DNA of 64,000 bases from Gentiana macrophylla (taxonomy: Eukaryota > Streptophyta > Magnoliopsida > Gentianales > Gentianaceae): assembly GCA_026214975.1 (NCBI GenBank), contig CM047810.1, positions 92,892,316-92,956,315 on the forward strand, written 5' to 3'. Of this stretch, positions 21,262 to 33,649 are shown piece after piece (the stretch's first letter is position 1; every line of letters starts with the position of its first letter). A model generated the notes under the pieces. The model was not told the DNA's origin and made no database searches. It saw only the letters and a program-made list of their open reading frames with translations. Both the position numbers and the translations under genes were made by a program.

Positions 21262-22752
21262 AGCAGTAGTTTAACCTGTGTGCGATGGCAGGAGATAGTG
21301 TTGCTTGGTTTAGTTGATGGAATAAGATGTTTTAACTTTTAAGTTTTTAAGTTTCTTTTAAGTTGTTTTAGTCTTAAAGTTTGCTTCCAGTAGTAACTTT
21401 GTTTAATTATGTTTTCATATCCTGTGTAATATTAATGTTTTCTACCCAACTTAATTAAAGATTCCTTTTCTTTTCTACCCAACTTTTTCACTCACTTATT
21501 ATCGGGACGATGACAGTTCATAGTGGGGAGTAGAGTTAGGTTAGTAAATAAAATGAAGTTATTATATCAAACACTCAAACACTTAGTTTAATTATCCTTT
21601 AGGAAATAAACATGATAATATATAATTATTACAATAAAGGTAATATTTTTGGGAAGAATAAGTTTCTAATTAAATAAAGTAAACTCGATATATTATAATT
21701 ATATTATATATGCCTATCTTAATACGATTCTAAGTATGTATAACTAAGAATTTTTTTTATCAAATAAGTTTTTTTTTTGGAATTAGACATGTATACTTAT
21801 AATTATAAATTAATGTTTTAGAAAAACTTTCTTTCAAGACAAATTATGAGTCTGGAATTGGATTAGGGATGACGAGTTTTGGCATAACTTTGACTCGACC
21901 ATAGCCAAATGACCTACCCGAGCATAATTTCCATTTTGTCCCCATCTCAGCCTTGTAGAGTGGCCAGACCCCACTCAAAATTAGCCATTCATTATTAACC
22001 TCATTATAACCGACTCTTAGCCTGGTTTGGTCTACATTCCTTTGGAATCCCGCAAGTTTAGTATGTACTTATGGATAGCAGCGACGACATCAGAACTAAG
22101 AATCGGCACATTAAATGGCACGAGTTGAGACTGGTACATTATCATTTTGAGGTCATTATCTATTATGTTTGTTATTTAAAAAAATAAAAATAAAAATAAA
22201 AAATGTATAATTGGTTCCAACCAATAAACTAGGAACCATTTGTATATATGTGTGAAATAAGAATTATTGAAGGCAATGGTGCAAGCTTATTAAACAGTAT
22301 CAGGATTGTTACCGATCAAGATATTTTTGATTGAAAGATTGAAGGTATAAGTACGTACGAATTGCTCTTTCTCTTTTGATTTTTCTTTTTATCCTTTCGA
22401 TTAGCCAACACCCTGAGCCTGAACGTTACAAGCCACTTTGCCAACTACTTGACTTAGTCTTTGATTCCGGATATTCATTGGTGGCGATTGGAAGTATTTC
22501 TAAAAATATTTTATAGTTATTAAGTAAAGCATGGAAAATTTCATCTAAATAATGTTTGATAATTAATTTTATAAGCTATACACACTTTTTATTTTTTAAG
22601 AAAGAAAAAACTAATATGGTTATAATACTGACAGAGTACTTTATTAGATTAGTAACCTAATCTAAATAATTATATTATTTACATTGTAATTGAATAAATT
22701 ATCGCTTATTTTGCGCTTCGAGGGACGATCAAAAGTTTAAGTGGGGAGTAGT
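21262..22752 (+). other. 3' untranslated region of B with two polypurine tracts
   Basis: Non-coding. TTATCG-GGA-CGATGA (21499-21513, one G-U pair) precedes TAGTGGGGAGTAG (21521-21533). A weaker structure with outer TTTTG/CAAAA and inner TCG/CGA arms around AGGGA (22709-22734) precedes AAGTGGGGAGTAG (22739-22751), next to the LTR. The block 21860-22070 resembles 57850-58080 in element G, showing a shared 3' region. Confidence 0.6.
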
Positions 22753-23204
22753 TGATATATGACAACTTTATAACTCAAATTTATAAACATTTTATACATA
22801 TTATCATTAATTTTATCTAAATATCTTAAAAGTATTAATATAACTTATAAAAATCTAATAATTACAAATAAATGTTGTAGTATAATTTATAACTTTTGTT
22901 ATCAGAATTACATGTGGTTTTGTTGTTTTTGAATTATGCAGGTGTTAGGTGATACAAAATAGAAGAATTGGAATCGAAAAATATAAAATCGATTAAGTGG
23001 TCGATATTTGTCAAAACCGGCGTAGGCGGAATAAGCCGGTTCACGCGGATTATGTGATGATTAAAATCATGTTACTCCACATGCCTCGACAAAGAAGTAC
23101 TCAAATTCGGTTAATCCGCGCGACGCTGGATCAGTCTCAGCAAGACGCCAGATCGTAAAACTCACTTATAAGTAGCCCTCATTTACGAAGAAAAAAAAAC
23201 GGTA

Positions 23205-23286
<82 letters not shown>

Positions 23287-24018
23287 CTTATCTATTTTCC
23301 GTAAATATTATTTCAGTAGGCATTCTGCCATAAATAGTAGTTATAGTATTGTTGTAATATTTAGAGTAATTATTGAAGATTGTTGATTTCATAGCTGTTG
23401 TTACATTCAGAGGATATACGCCCAACCTCAACAATTGTATTCGGTAATATTCTAATGTTATTATGTTTGTTATTTATATAAGTATCTTTATATTAATATT
23501 AATAATGACTATAGGCTAATTATACCACTAGACAAGACATGTAATTGAGCTATGTTGATCTTTTAGAGAAATGGATGATGACTATGTTAAAATTTGATTA
23601 AAAATTGAATATGATGAATCTTTTTCTACTTGGACTAATTGACAGCCCATATTGACGTAATTAACCAGTATGGACAGAGACATAACCTAATCATGAACTG
23701 ACCAGAGACGTTAGGATATGAGAAAAGAGTAGAACGACTGGAAGGTAAAATTGGCCGTCTGACAAACGGAACCCTCTTTCTTATCCAGGGGAAGAATATT
23801 TATACTCGAGAGATTATCATGTCAAATCATTAGGTTTAATCGAGGTTTTACCAAAGAGGAGACATAGAACAAATTCGTACACTCGTATGAGGGGAAATTG
23901 TTAGCTGAGGAGTATACCGTTTCACATAATCAACTGCACCTTAAAACAGGAATTTCAATCACATCCATTAAACTAAAAGAGATCATGGTGCAATGATATT
24001 GTCTTGGTTAGTTCTTAT

Positions 24019-24384
24019 TGTGGAAATATTACCTCAAGAGGTGCACTTCAAACAGGTGCTCTATGCCTCTATGAGGACATGTTCAAAGCATGATCTCTAT
24101 TTCGTGTATTATATTATTTGTACACTTTATTTATTTGTAAAAGACATATTAATTGTGATACATATAAACAATTAATATGTCAAACTCTAGTTTACTTTAT
24201 GTCATAGACATAGCTTTTACTTTTACTTTTTGCATGCTTGCCGCCCACATCTACATACTCAAGTGGCGCCCAAGCTAGCTAGCTAGTCTCTCTCTCAATT
24301 GTATCTATTTATACACCTTTCATATCAATGAATAAACTAAGTTGAAGTTTACTCTTGTGTTAACACATTCTCAAACTCTCTTCA
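24019..24384 (+). repeat. 5' LTR of D
   Basis: TGTGGAAATATTACC...CTCTTCA, 366 bp, matching 28691-29056 apart from a few indels (for example 24039-24075 against 28710-28745). CATATCAATGAATAAA near 24320 may be the polyadenylation region. Confidence 0.92.
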
Positions 24385-24397
24385 TGGTAGCAGAGCC
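24385..24397 (+). promoter_or_regulatory. Primer binding site of D, initiator-tRNA-Met type
   Basis: TGGTAGCAGAGCC is one base from the common copia site TGGTATCAGAGCC and abuts the LTR. Confidence 0.88.
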
Positions 24398-24444
24398 ATT
24401 TGTGTTCTAATTTTTCCATTTGCCAAAACTCATATTTTTCAAGA

Positions 24445-25180
24445 ATGTCTTCCACATCCGACATTACTTCAACCTCGTGAGACTCTCAAGTGACCTCGGT
24501 GGTGACTCGGGAGTACTTGACAACTCCTCTTCTTATACAAACCATAGACTTGATGGTAACAACTATCTCGTTATGGTCAAGGTCTATGAAAATGTACATT
24601 TACGGACAAAGTAAGATGGGATACTTGTCCGGAACAAAAACCGCACTCACAAAACCGACCCGGTTTTGAAGCATGGGACACAACAAATAATCAACTCATG
24701 ACCATCCTCACGAGGTCAATGACAAAAGAGATAAGTGAAAACTTTATGATGTATGATAATCGCCAAAGAAATGCAGGATAATGCCAGAGATCTTTACTCC
24801 AAGAAGGATAATACATCCGAGGTATATGAACTAAGCTCAGATTCAAACTTGCAGGCAAGGGGATATATACTCAGAACTCAATATTTCAATCAACTATCTA
24901 AGGCTTGGCAACACTTAGATATGTTAGAAACTCACTCATGGAATGATGTCAAGGATGTCGCTCTTTATAAAGACATCATAGAAAAGAAGAGAGTATTCAG
25001 TTCCTCACTGGATGAATCCTACTCTTGATGATGTTAGAGGAAGAATTCTTGCCACCAAACCTCTTCCAAATCTCAAATCCATGTTTTGAAGTCAAACATG
25101 AAGAAAGTAGGAGAAAAGTCATGCTTCAAATTCCCACCGACAACCCTATCAAGGTCTTCGCTCACGCCGACCGCCGGGAA
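24445..25180 (+). pseudogene. gag: Copia gag of D
   Basis: MSSTSDITSTS at 24445 starts the likely gag. SSSYTNHRLDGNNYLV (second frame, about 24520-24570) is the usual N-terminal copia gag motif. 24753-25028 gives ARDLYSKKDNTSEVYEL ... YFNQLSKAWQHLD, matching UBN2-type copia gag. At least four frame changes and stops are present. No intact zinc knuckle is seen. Confidence 0.8.
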
Positions 25181-25879
25181 AGCTGCTTTGAGGTTCTTTG
25201 AGACATACAGAAGCCTACTGAGAAAATCGGAACTGCTCGTGATCACCGCAAACGCACAAATCACACCAAGGACAAGCTCTTTGGAAGCTCCATGGCAAGC
25301 CTAACTCCTCAAAACCTCAAAACCTATCGTGGAAAGTCAAGCGCGACACATCGGTGAGGAGGAGAATGACAACCAGATGAATGCTCGCTTGTTTGCATTC
25401 AAAGCCTTCTGAATCAACAAAAGGAAGGTAGTCACTCTCATCGATGTTGCTACTCATACTCATCTGGTAAATTCTACTCTTCCCTTAGCAATGAAACATG
25501 GATTGTTGATTAGGGCATCCTCCCATATGATCTGGTAATAAAAACCTTATAACCAACTATATGCCTTGTCACCAAATTCATAACATTAAAGCTGGCGATG
25601 GATCTATCTCTCGTGCAAAAGGTGTTGGAAATGTTAAACTCACTAATAAGATATGCCTACAGGATGTCCTATTTGTTCCAAACTTAGATCGCAATCTTAT
25701 ATCTCGTCAAGAGACTCACTAAAGATTTGAATTGGATTTGTTGTTTTTAAGGAGAATCGGTGCACATTCCAGGATCCTACTTCACAGAAGTGATTGGGAA
25801 GGCTAAACCTTGCGCTGGATTGTTTCGTCAACCTCGCCAAGACAGAGGATCAAGACTCGACCGCATCGTTGACTGCTCC

Positions 25880-26740
25880 TGCACTTTAGACAATATCATG
25901 TTATGGCATTATAGATTAGACATCCAAGTTTTGGTTACTTAAAATCTTTAACTCTGAATTGTTTAAAGGATGTAATCTGAATGACCTTCAATGTGATATT
26001 TGTCAATTTGCTAAACTTACAAAATCTGTGTATGCTAAGTTACCTCATTTGCATTCCTCACCCTTCACCTTAATACACGTTGATGTGTGGGGACCTCTAG
26101 GTGAAAAGTATAACAGGAAAAGGTGGTTTGTCACCTTTATTGATGATCATACCAGAACACTTGGGTTTTTTAATGAAAGACAAATCAAGTTGGCCCTATC
26201 TTTCAAGAATTTTATCATATGGTCTCCACTCAATTTGATACTAAGGTCAAGATCTTAAAGACTGATAATGCTCTAGAATACTATGAGTCTAATCTCGCAT
26301 CTTCTTGACAGATAGAGGAATTGTTCATATCAAGAGTTGTGTGGAAACACCTCCCACAGAATGGGGTTCTTTGAGAGAAAGAACAGCACTACTGAAATGG
26401 CCAGATCAATCATGTTCACCACACATGTTCCTAAATATATGTGGGGTGAAGCTATACTGATCGCAACTTATTTAATCAACCGACTTCCCAAACAGAGTGT
26501 TAGGTTTCAAATCTCCACTCCAAACCCTATCACGACCACACACTCCTCGCCATCATCTTGTTTCCAGCTTGCCTCCAAAGATCTTTGGTTGTACTTGTGT
26601 TTGTGTATATCCATGCTCAACACGTATAAACTTGATCCTAAAGCTCACAAGTGCATTTTCCTAGGTTATGCAAAGGACAAAAAGGTTACAAGTGTTATTC
26701 CCCTATTGAAAAGAAATTTTACAATTCTATGGATGTAAAA
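25880..26740 (+). pseudogene. Copia integrase of D
   Basis: The zinc-finger side is seen as MLWHYRLD (25900) and DLQCDICQFAKLTKSVY. The core has LIHVDVWGPLGEKYN (first Asp), WFVTFIDDHTR and LKTDNALEYY in another frame (second Asp). 26337-26738 continues with MARSIMFTTHVPKYMWGEAILIATYLINRLP and HKCIFLGYAKDKKV. Several frameshifts break it. Confidence 0.88.
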
Positions 26741-27179
26741 TTCTTTGAAAGGACCCTATTATTACAAAGAAACCTAATGAGCCATTCACCGATGGAAACT
26801 CGATTGAAATTGACCTAAACCCCTTCCCTCAAAGAACCTCTTAACCTCAAAGAACTCATCGATCCTCAGAGATGAACTTCAAGACTTACCGACTCTCTAC
26901 ACCTAATACTCCTCACCTACCTCCGAACAAGAGTTCATCGACCCAGAGCCTGGCCGATCCCGAGCCTACTAACACTCAAAGAATCTACAGATCCTCAAAG
27001 ACTGCACGACATTGATGATAGGCCTATTGCTCTTGGGAAAGGAAAGAGATCGTGCATCGATCATTCTATTCATTCTTATTTATCTTATGATAAGTTATCT
27101 CCCGCGCTTTGCCATGTTTTCACAGACTGGACTCTCACTCTATTCCTAAAAATATTCGGTGAGGCCCTTCAAAATGATA

Positions 27180-28630
27180 AATGGAAGGTCTTTGTTAAAA
27201 CAGAGATGACAAAGACTTTCGGATAATCATACTGGGATTTGACACCTCTCCCACAGGCAAGAAGACGATCGATTCAGATGGTTATTCACTATAAAATACA
27301 ATGTCGATGGCACTATTGACAAGTACAAAGCCGAGTTAGTGTGGGATTCACTCAAACTTATGGCATTGACTATAAGGAAACTTTTGCACCAGTGGCAAAA
27401 CTCAACACCGTCGTGGTTCGATCTCTCTAATTTGTCCAACTTGACTCGCCTCTTCACCAATTGGACATCAAAAATGCTTTTCTAAATGGGGACCTCACTG
27501 AGGAGGTTTATATGAATGTACCTCTGGTTTTATCAATCCTCATACTCAAGGCAAGGTGTGCAACCGAGGAAATCTCTATATGGCTCAAGCAATCACCAAG
27601 GGCATGGTTTGGAAAATTAACAAGCGTGGTCAAAGCCGCTGGATATCACCAATGCAATTCGATCACACTATGTTCATCAAGACAACCAACCGTAAGAGGT
27701 CTATTATTATTGTCTATGTGGATGATATCATCCTCACCTGGAGATGACTCTACCGAGATCCAACATTTGAAGACTCACTTTGGCAAAGGTGTTTCAAGTG
27801 AAGGACTTGGGTTTTCTCAAATATTTTCTTGGCATGGAAGTAGCAAGAAACAAAGAAAGGCATTCTGCCTCCCAAAGGAAATATGTACTGGATCTCTTTG
27901 AAGAAGCGGCATCTTTGGGGTGCAAACTCGCTATATCCCCTGTAGACCCAGGCCATACCTCGCTACATGGTGACACTCGCTGTCAGGAAAGAACAATATC
28001 AAAGACTTGTAGGAAACTCATCTACCTCTCCCATACAAGACTCGATATTGCATATGGTGTCGACCTGGTTAGTCGGGTTCATGCACCGCCCCTCTTGAGC
28101 AACATTGGGATCTTTGTGAATAGATAATTGAGGTATTTAAAGTCCACTCACTGCCAAGGGTTACACTTCACCAAGTCTGGCGATAGATCCATCAAGGTCT
28201 ACACCGATGTCGATTCGAATTTGGATGCCACATAGATAGAAGGTCGACCACGTGCTCATTGTTCCTATGTATATGGGGCAATCTTGTTACTGGAGGAGCA
28301 AGAAACAACCCATCGTGGTTCAGAAGCGATCTTTCAAGTTTGAACTCGAGCACTTGTCTTAGGCATTTGTGAAGCTCTTTGGCTCAAAAGAGTACTTATC
28401 GAACTTCAAGCAGACCTCTTCAAAGAACCTATCACACTCTGCTTTGTGATAATAACTCAAAGACTATGCATGGCAGAGGATCCAGTCCATCATGACAAAA
28501 CCAAACATGTGGACATTGATGAGACATTTTTGAAGGAGAAGATTGATGCCAAGATTATTCAACTCCAAGATGTTCCTCACAGATCGTAATGTCGATATCC
28601 TTACCAAGGCTATTCCACCTCTTATGTTCA
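27180..28630 (+). pseudogene. Copia reverse transcriptase and RNase H of D
   Basis: GIDYKETFAPVAKLNTV and HQLDIKNAFLNGDLTEEVYM (27361-27520) open the reverse transcriptase; the catalytic box is IIIVYVDDIIL (about 27700-27735), followed by VKDLGFLKYFLGMEVARNKE (27795 on). Decayed RNase H traces run 28140-28620 (for example NVDILTKAIPPLM, about 28585-28628). At least five frames are used. Confidence 0.88.
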
Positions 28631-28690
28631 AAGTAGAGACTAAGTAGCAAACTTGTTTGCATTAACATATCAAACTTTGATTTGAGGGGG

Positions 28691-29056
28691 TGTGGAAATA
28701 TTACCTCAAGAGGTGCGACCTCGGTGAGGTGCTCCTATGCCTCTATTGAGGACATGTTCAATGATCTCTATTTCGTGTATTATATTATTTGTACACTTTA
28801 TTTATTTGTAAAAGACATATTAATTGTGATACATATAAACAATTAATATGTCAAACTCTAGTTTACTTTATGTCATAGACATAGCTTTTACTTTTACTTT
28901 TTGCATGCTTGCCGCCCACATCTACATACTCAAGTGGCCGCCCAAGCTAGCTAGCTAGTCTCTCTCTCAATTGTATCTATTTATACACCTTTCATATCAA
29001 TGAATAAACTAAGTTGAAGTTTACTCTTGTGTTAACACATTCTCAAACTCTCTTCA
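28691..29056 (+). repeat. 3' LTR of D with upstream polypurine tract
   Basis: Preceded by TTTGAGGGGG (28681-28690), the purine tract, which follows a short inverted repeat ATCAA-ACT-TTGAT. Ends TCTTCA, then the CTTAT duplication. Confidence 0.92.
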
Positions 29057-29315
29057 CTTATTATATAACTATCTATATTAGTATTTATTATATTGGTATC
29101 TATATATCTATATATATATTACATTAGTATCATTTTAATAAACCTTTATGATAAGGATTGCGACTTAGATTGAGATAATAATAGCTAATTGGTGTTTAAC
29201 CACATTTTGAATTATATTTTCAGTTCCACGATGAGACGACCTTGTTCACTAGACTAGACTACAATTTGACCCGATACACTGCCGGTAAGATTGGACCCAG
29301 TTTTAGCCGATACCA

Positions 29316-29890
29316 GGTTACCTCCGGTTTACCGAGCTAAGATTTTCAGTTTTATGAATGTCAGATTGAATAGCTAAATTTTTAGAGACACGTGGAGGAC
29401 ACACGTTGCATCGACACCACACGGTCGGCAGGAACCGCCCCATTTTCCCCTCTTTTCAAACTTTTCATCCTTTCCCACACTCCAGCATAACTCCACCTCA
29501 ATCCCATCAATCACGCCCTCAAATCCCTCACCCTAATTACTCATCTACCCACTATCCCACCAACTCATTCCATCTTCCATCATTTTTCCTATTTAAACCA
29601 CTCTTTCACCACCATCACCACCACTATCACCACCATACATCCACCATAACCAAATCTTTCTTCCATTTTTTACCAACCAAAACACCAACTATATCATTTT
29701 CCTCCATTCCTATTGTTGATTAGTGCTGCTGTGCTAGTGAAGTGCTGTAGTTCTTCACCTTCCATTACCAGTAGCAAAGTCCCAGTTAAAAATCCAGAAA
29801 ACTAAGGACGGTAAATCGAGGCCAACCTCCGGTTTACCGAGGTCTCTTTTTCGGAATCAGCATCACTATCAATTCTTGTTATCATCCAGG
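29316..29890 (+). promoter_or_regulatory. E: leader of envelope-like ORF with CGGTTTACCGAGG words
   Basis: CCGGTTTACCGAG at 29324-29336 and CCGGTTTACCGAGG at 29829-29842 flank a C/T-rich leader (about 29430-29720) with TATTTAAACC at about 29588. The open frame at 29406-29723 is Ser/Pro/His rich and looks like translated leader rather than a gene. Confidence 0.45.
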
Positions 29891-30996
29891 ATGGGTCCTA
29901 AGCGTGTCCGATCTGTCCTTCGTCCCAGTGGTTATCAGAGTATCTATGGAGATGCTAACCCCTTGATAGACGGGGTTGAGCAATTTCATTCATTAGAGAT
30001 CTACGAGTCGTTCTGAGGGCATTGGAACGGAAGACCAGTTGCTCGAGAACGGGGCGTAGAGTTGGACGATTGCGGTGAGATCTTGCCCTGAGCCCTACAA
30101 GTACAAGACATTTTGGATATGGATGAGGCACCGACACGGTTCAACGCCATGGTGGTAAGAGAATTTTACGCTTATGTCTCGCACAACCCATGAGCTACTT
30201 TTGCGATTGTACGTGGTGTTAAAGTTGACTTTTCGATTGAGCGGATCAATGAGTATTATGGGGTTCAAAATCCACCAGTGGGCCCAGAAGAGTACACATC
30301 CTCGAGCAATATTGAGGATCTTGAGATGATGGATATGATAGCTAATTACTTTGGGGTGCAATGGAAGCACAATCCTGCGAGAGCCCCCACCATATTCTTG
30401 GAAAACGAGATATCCTGGGATAAGAAGGTGGTCAATAGATTTGTTTGTGCCCGTCTTCTACCGACCAAGCCCACGGTCTCTGTCACCACTAAGAGGGTGG
30501 AGTTGATGTTCTATCTGGGGCAAGGATCTCCAGTCAATATCGGTCTACTGATGCATAGCCGCATTCATGAGCTTGCCGCCACATCTGAGCGCGAGCACTT
30601 GCCATATGAGCCGATGATTGACATGTTTGCTTTAGAGGATGAGGTGAAAGTTCTCGTCAGTGATGATTGGGAAGACCCTGAGCTGATGATCAATTCACAG
30701 TCGGTTCAACGCGTACCAAGACGGGTCGGGCAGAGAGCTGAGAGGGAACGTACTCTGGTCCACGGAGCACCCCGGACTCAGAGAGCTATGTTGGAGGAGC
30801 ACTCGAGAGAAAAATTGCGAGTCTGCATCGCAAGATGGATAGAGTTATAGATTTTCTTGGAGTTCCTCCATCGACCCCACCACCTAGGACTGCCCCACAT
30901 CACCGAGCATCATCTTATACGCTGCGCCTCAGCTTCGCACCACCTCCAGGTTTTGAGCCTAGAGATGACTGGGAGGATTATTATGTGGAGGATTAG
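29891..30996 (+). pseudogene. Envelope-like / plant transposon protein ORF of E
   Basis: From ATG 29891 (MGPKRVRSVLRPSGYQSIYG) one frame runs to about 30810 with three stops, all TGA. Family boxes are MVVREFYAYVSHNP, FAIVRGVKVDFSIERINEYYGV, VNRFVCARLLPT, TTKRVELMFYLGQGSPVNIGLLMHSRI and LPYEPMIDMFAL. A one-base shift in an A-run near 30812 leads to a tail (LHRKMDRVIDFLGVPPSTPP ... DWEDYYVED) ending at TAG 30994-30996. This is the clearest copy of the domain here. Function is not established; the label envelope-like reflects its position after pol, and I see no signal peptide or membrane anchor. Confidence 0.7.
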
Positions 30997-32206
30997 TTTT
31001 TTTCTTTCTTTCTATTGTTGTTATTTTCCATTTTCTTGTTTTTATTTCCATATCTAGTTGATGTAGCGGACTTTTATTAATATAATGATTTTTTGCCTTA
31101 ATTTGTTTGGAGTTATTTATTTTCTCTTTTACTGCCGCGATATTATTATACGATTTCTTGTCACCTTGATTCTTCTTGGTTTGTTTGAGATATTTAGCGC
31201 AGATTCTTCAAGGATTACTTCCATAAGCCCGATGCTTTATAAGACGATCCAATTCTCCTTTGGCTCCACCCTTAACGAAGCTAGTTCTTTTTCGTTTCAC
31301 GTTTTTCATCTTACACATTGGGGACAATGTTTTGTTTAAGTGGGGGGTAAGGGACGTCACTTAGCTTTTTAGCATTATATTCCGTTAATTGCATGATTAT
31401 CTAGATTCTCTTTGATGCACTGTTCACCATTTAGACTTTGATTCATTTCCATAGAATTTTGAAAAAAATATGATATCTTTGATTTTTTTGAGTTGATTGA
31501 CTTCATCTTTGTTCCACGATGAACAAGTGAATGTAAGTGCCCACTTCTGAAGTAGTGGAGTATTAAGCGTATATTCTGTTATGAGCCACCATTTTAAGCA
31601 TGTATAACTCACTTTCCTTAGTATGTAGTCGATAGCATATTGCTTTGACTATAGTTGACCCTGGCTTTATCCCGAATTATGTTCCACCAACGCTTAAGAA
31701 GGCAATGGAATTTCAGATTCGGTAGTTTATCAAGAGTGAGACCATGAGGATAGATAAATCAATGAGAGTTCATCCGCCAAGAAAGAGAAGTGCATTGAAA
31801 TATATACATGTATATTCTCTTTTGGCAAAACTTGGGTCGATGGAGCGTAAGACGCACGGCTTTTGCATATAACAATAAACGCGAGCCTAAGAGTAATACA
31901 TACTCGGTTCTCGATCCATCTTGCCATCTAATTTGACTCATAAATAACATGTTCGAGACTGGTTAGTTTGACTATGGGTTGACGTAATGTGAGATTGACT
32001 GCATTACTAAGCGGTTGTGAAAGTTATGGTGCACACACATTGGCTCATGACATGAATAGTGTTTAATGCATTACTGATGGATATGAGTGGCATGATCATG
32101 ATCTTGCTTTGTGAGGCACGATTGTTTTTAATTAACTTGTATACCCGATCAGTGTCGTCGCTTTTTTGCCTTTTGCTCGGGACGATCATTTGCTAAGTGG
32201 GGTAGT
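30997..32206 (+). other. 3' untranslated region of E with two hairpin-polypurine modules
   Basis: ACATTG-GGGA-CAATGT (31315-31330), a perfect 6-bp stem, precedes AAGTGGGGGG (31338-31347). TGCTCG-GGA-CGATCA (32174-32188, one mismatch) precedes AAGTGGGGTAG (32195-32205), next to the LTR. No gene is seen between them. Confidence 0.65.
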
Positions 32207-33641
32207 TGATAATGCCCCTAAATGGTACCATTAATTATACTTTTATTCACCCCGATTCGCTCAAGAAATGATAGATAGGCTCGTTATTATGTGGAATATG
32301 TGTTAAATGCTATGTTCGTATTCCCAGGATCGTAATTTTGCATCTATGTTATTTTCCCGAAGATTTGGTACTGTTTTGTCTCATTTTGCATGTTTTATAG
32401 GATGTACCGAACTGAGCACTGGAGAACGGATCTCGGACCAAAGAAGTATATTGGGCCAAGTAATTAAAGTCCAAGAAGAAGTCTCTTTGAAGAAAAGAGG
32501 AAAAGTCGGCCGGTTTATCGAGGGCTAGAGTCCGTAAACCGAGGGCTTGTTGGACACGAAATTGATTCTGCCGCCTCTACTAGGTCGGTTAGGGTTTTAG
32601 AGAGTCATAAGTCGGTCATTGATTACGTATAAGGGCGCATGTACAGATTATTGTATAAGCTTTTCTCATATATCATAATTAAATCTTCATTACATTATAG
32701 TTTGATGAAATAAAGTTATTCCAAGCTTTTGAGGAGTTATTTATGGTTTTCTCCCTTTCTCTACCATCTCTAGCTTGAGTAGATCGAGCTAGATCTCCAT
32801 TGTTGAAGGTATGAAGCTTTGAACATTCCTTTTTGTCTTCAATATGGTAGATCTGTTCGTATTTATGTGTTTTAGTTAATCTGCATGTTTAAAGACCCCA
32901 TGATTTACTTAGATTAATCGTGATTGAGCAATGTAGATCCAGGAATAGGAAAAGCTGACCCTAGTAAACCGGCGGTCTATACCGGTTTACGAGGCAATAT
33001 TTAGAAAACCTAAAGCGGGATTCACTACTATTGCCACGTTGATCGACATGTTTAATTAACGATGAGGTTAAATCAGGTCAATCTACTTATTGTAATCGTA
33101 AAACTAGCATGAAATACAAATAGTGAAGTTTTAGTTTGTACATAGTCCGATGGACCCCAGAACGCGGTTGATCGGTGTCGACAATTGCTTCAGGTGGGTT
33201 AGCGGTATGAGTTAGCGCTCGATATCGGCAATTCTAGTTCTTTATGCATGTGGGCTATTATAGTCCAATTAAATAGGGTAGCTTATGATAGATTTTCTAC
33301 TACCATTGTCGGAGTAGATAGGGTCCGGAGTTGCACCCATAGCTGACAAAAAAATCAAACACTCGCTCGATTAATTTAAGGAAATTATGTGTGGAAGTAA
33401 ACGTAATGATTAACTAATCCAAGTTAGTAGATCGGTAAGAAGAGGTGGAGAAATACCATGTTTCTTTTATGTTTATTGTTGGTCTATGACCGCCTCTGTG
33501 TTGCTTTTTAATTAGGTTAGAATCGTTTATAATTAAAGTTGCATTGTCTCCGTGAGATCGACCTTGACTCGCATTTACTATACTACGATGTACCTAGTAT
33601 TCTTGCTAGTAATATCGACGTTAGTGACTTACACGCGATCA
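32207..33641 (+). repeat. 3' LTR of element E
   Basis: TGATAATGCC...GCGATCA, 1,435 bp. CCGGTTTATCGAGGG and CCGTAAACCGAGGG words (32512-32550) precede a TATAAGGG box at about 32628, and ACCGGCGGTCTATACCGG lies in R/U5 (about 32968-32990). The other LTR is outside the window. Confidence 0.7.
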
Positions 33642-33649
33642 CTCTGCAG

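Larger units (their letters stand above)
24019..29056 (+). mobile_element. Element D: complete Ty1/copia retrotransposon, degenerate
   Basis: Two 366-bp LTRs (24019-24384 and 28691-29056), a TGGTAGCAGAGCC primer site right after the left LTR and a GAGGGGG purine tract before the right LTR define a 5,038-bp element. CTTAT at 24014-24018 and 29057-29061 is the target-site duplication. The domain order gag, integrase, reverse transcriptase, RNase H is the copia order. Many stops and frameshifts show it is inactive. Confidence 0.94.
5679..29315 (+). mobile_element. Element B: Athila-like gypsy retrotransposon (3' half), interrupted by C and D
   Basis: In order: the integrase 3' part (5679-6505), a small unknown ORF, a first envelope-like ORF (7728-9241), nested element C, a second envelope-like ORF (20383-21261), two polypurine tracts, and a 3' LTR from 22753 to about 29315 that carries copia element D. 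The left half would lie beyond element A, outside the window. After about 29315 the sequence continues as element E, with GGTTA as the presumed target flank. Assignment of both envelope-like modules to one element rests on their shared CCGG-type words and collinear order; a further nested event cannot be excluded. Confidence 0.65.
22753..29315 (+). repeat. 3' LTR of element B, split by copia element D
   Basis: Starts TGATATATG after the purine tract and ends near ATACCA at 29315, about 1,520 bp once D and its duplication are removed. U3 has ACCGGCGTAGGCGG/AGCCGGTTCACGCGG words (23016-23160) and a TATA box TTATAAGTA (23166-23174). An (AT)n run fills 23208-23283. The U5 end (CTACAATTTGACCCG..TACACTGCCGG, 29250-29290) resembles G's LTR end at 56015-56040. 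The left LTR copy is outside the window, so the boundaries are inferred. Confidence 0.65.
29316..33641 (+). mobile_element. Element E: Athila-like gypsy retrotransposon, 3' portion
   Basis: Begins where B's LTR ends and contains CGGTTTACCGAGG words, an envelope-like ORF, two polypurine tracts and a 1.4-kb LTR ending GCGATCA at 33641. The next base continues a copia reverse transcriptase, so E inserted into element F. The gag-pol part of E should lie left of the window, beyond B. Confidence 0.7.

Noticed and set aside
20126..23174. Idea that the second envelope-like region is an independent complete element
   Set aside because: No LTR pair, primer site or pol is visible around it; it shares CCGG words with B's LTR, so it is kept within B with a caution.
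29406..29723. 105-codon Ser/Pro/His-rich frame
   Set aside because: Looks like a C/T-rich leader of the envelope-like ORF of E; composition only, no motif.
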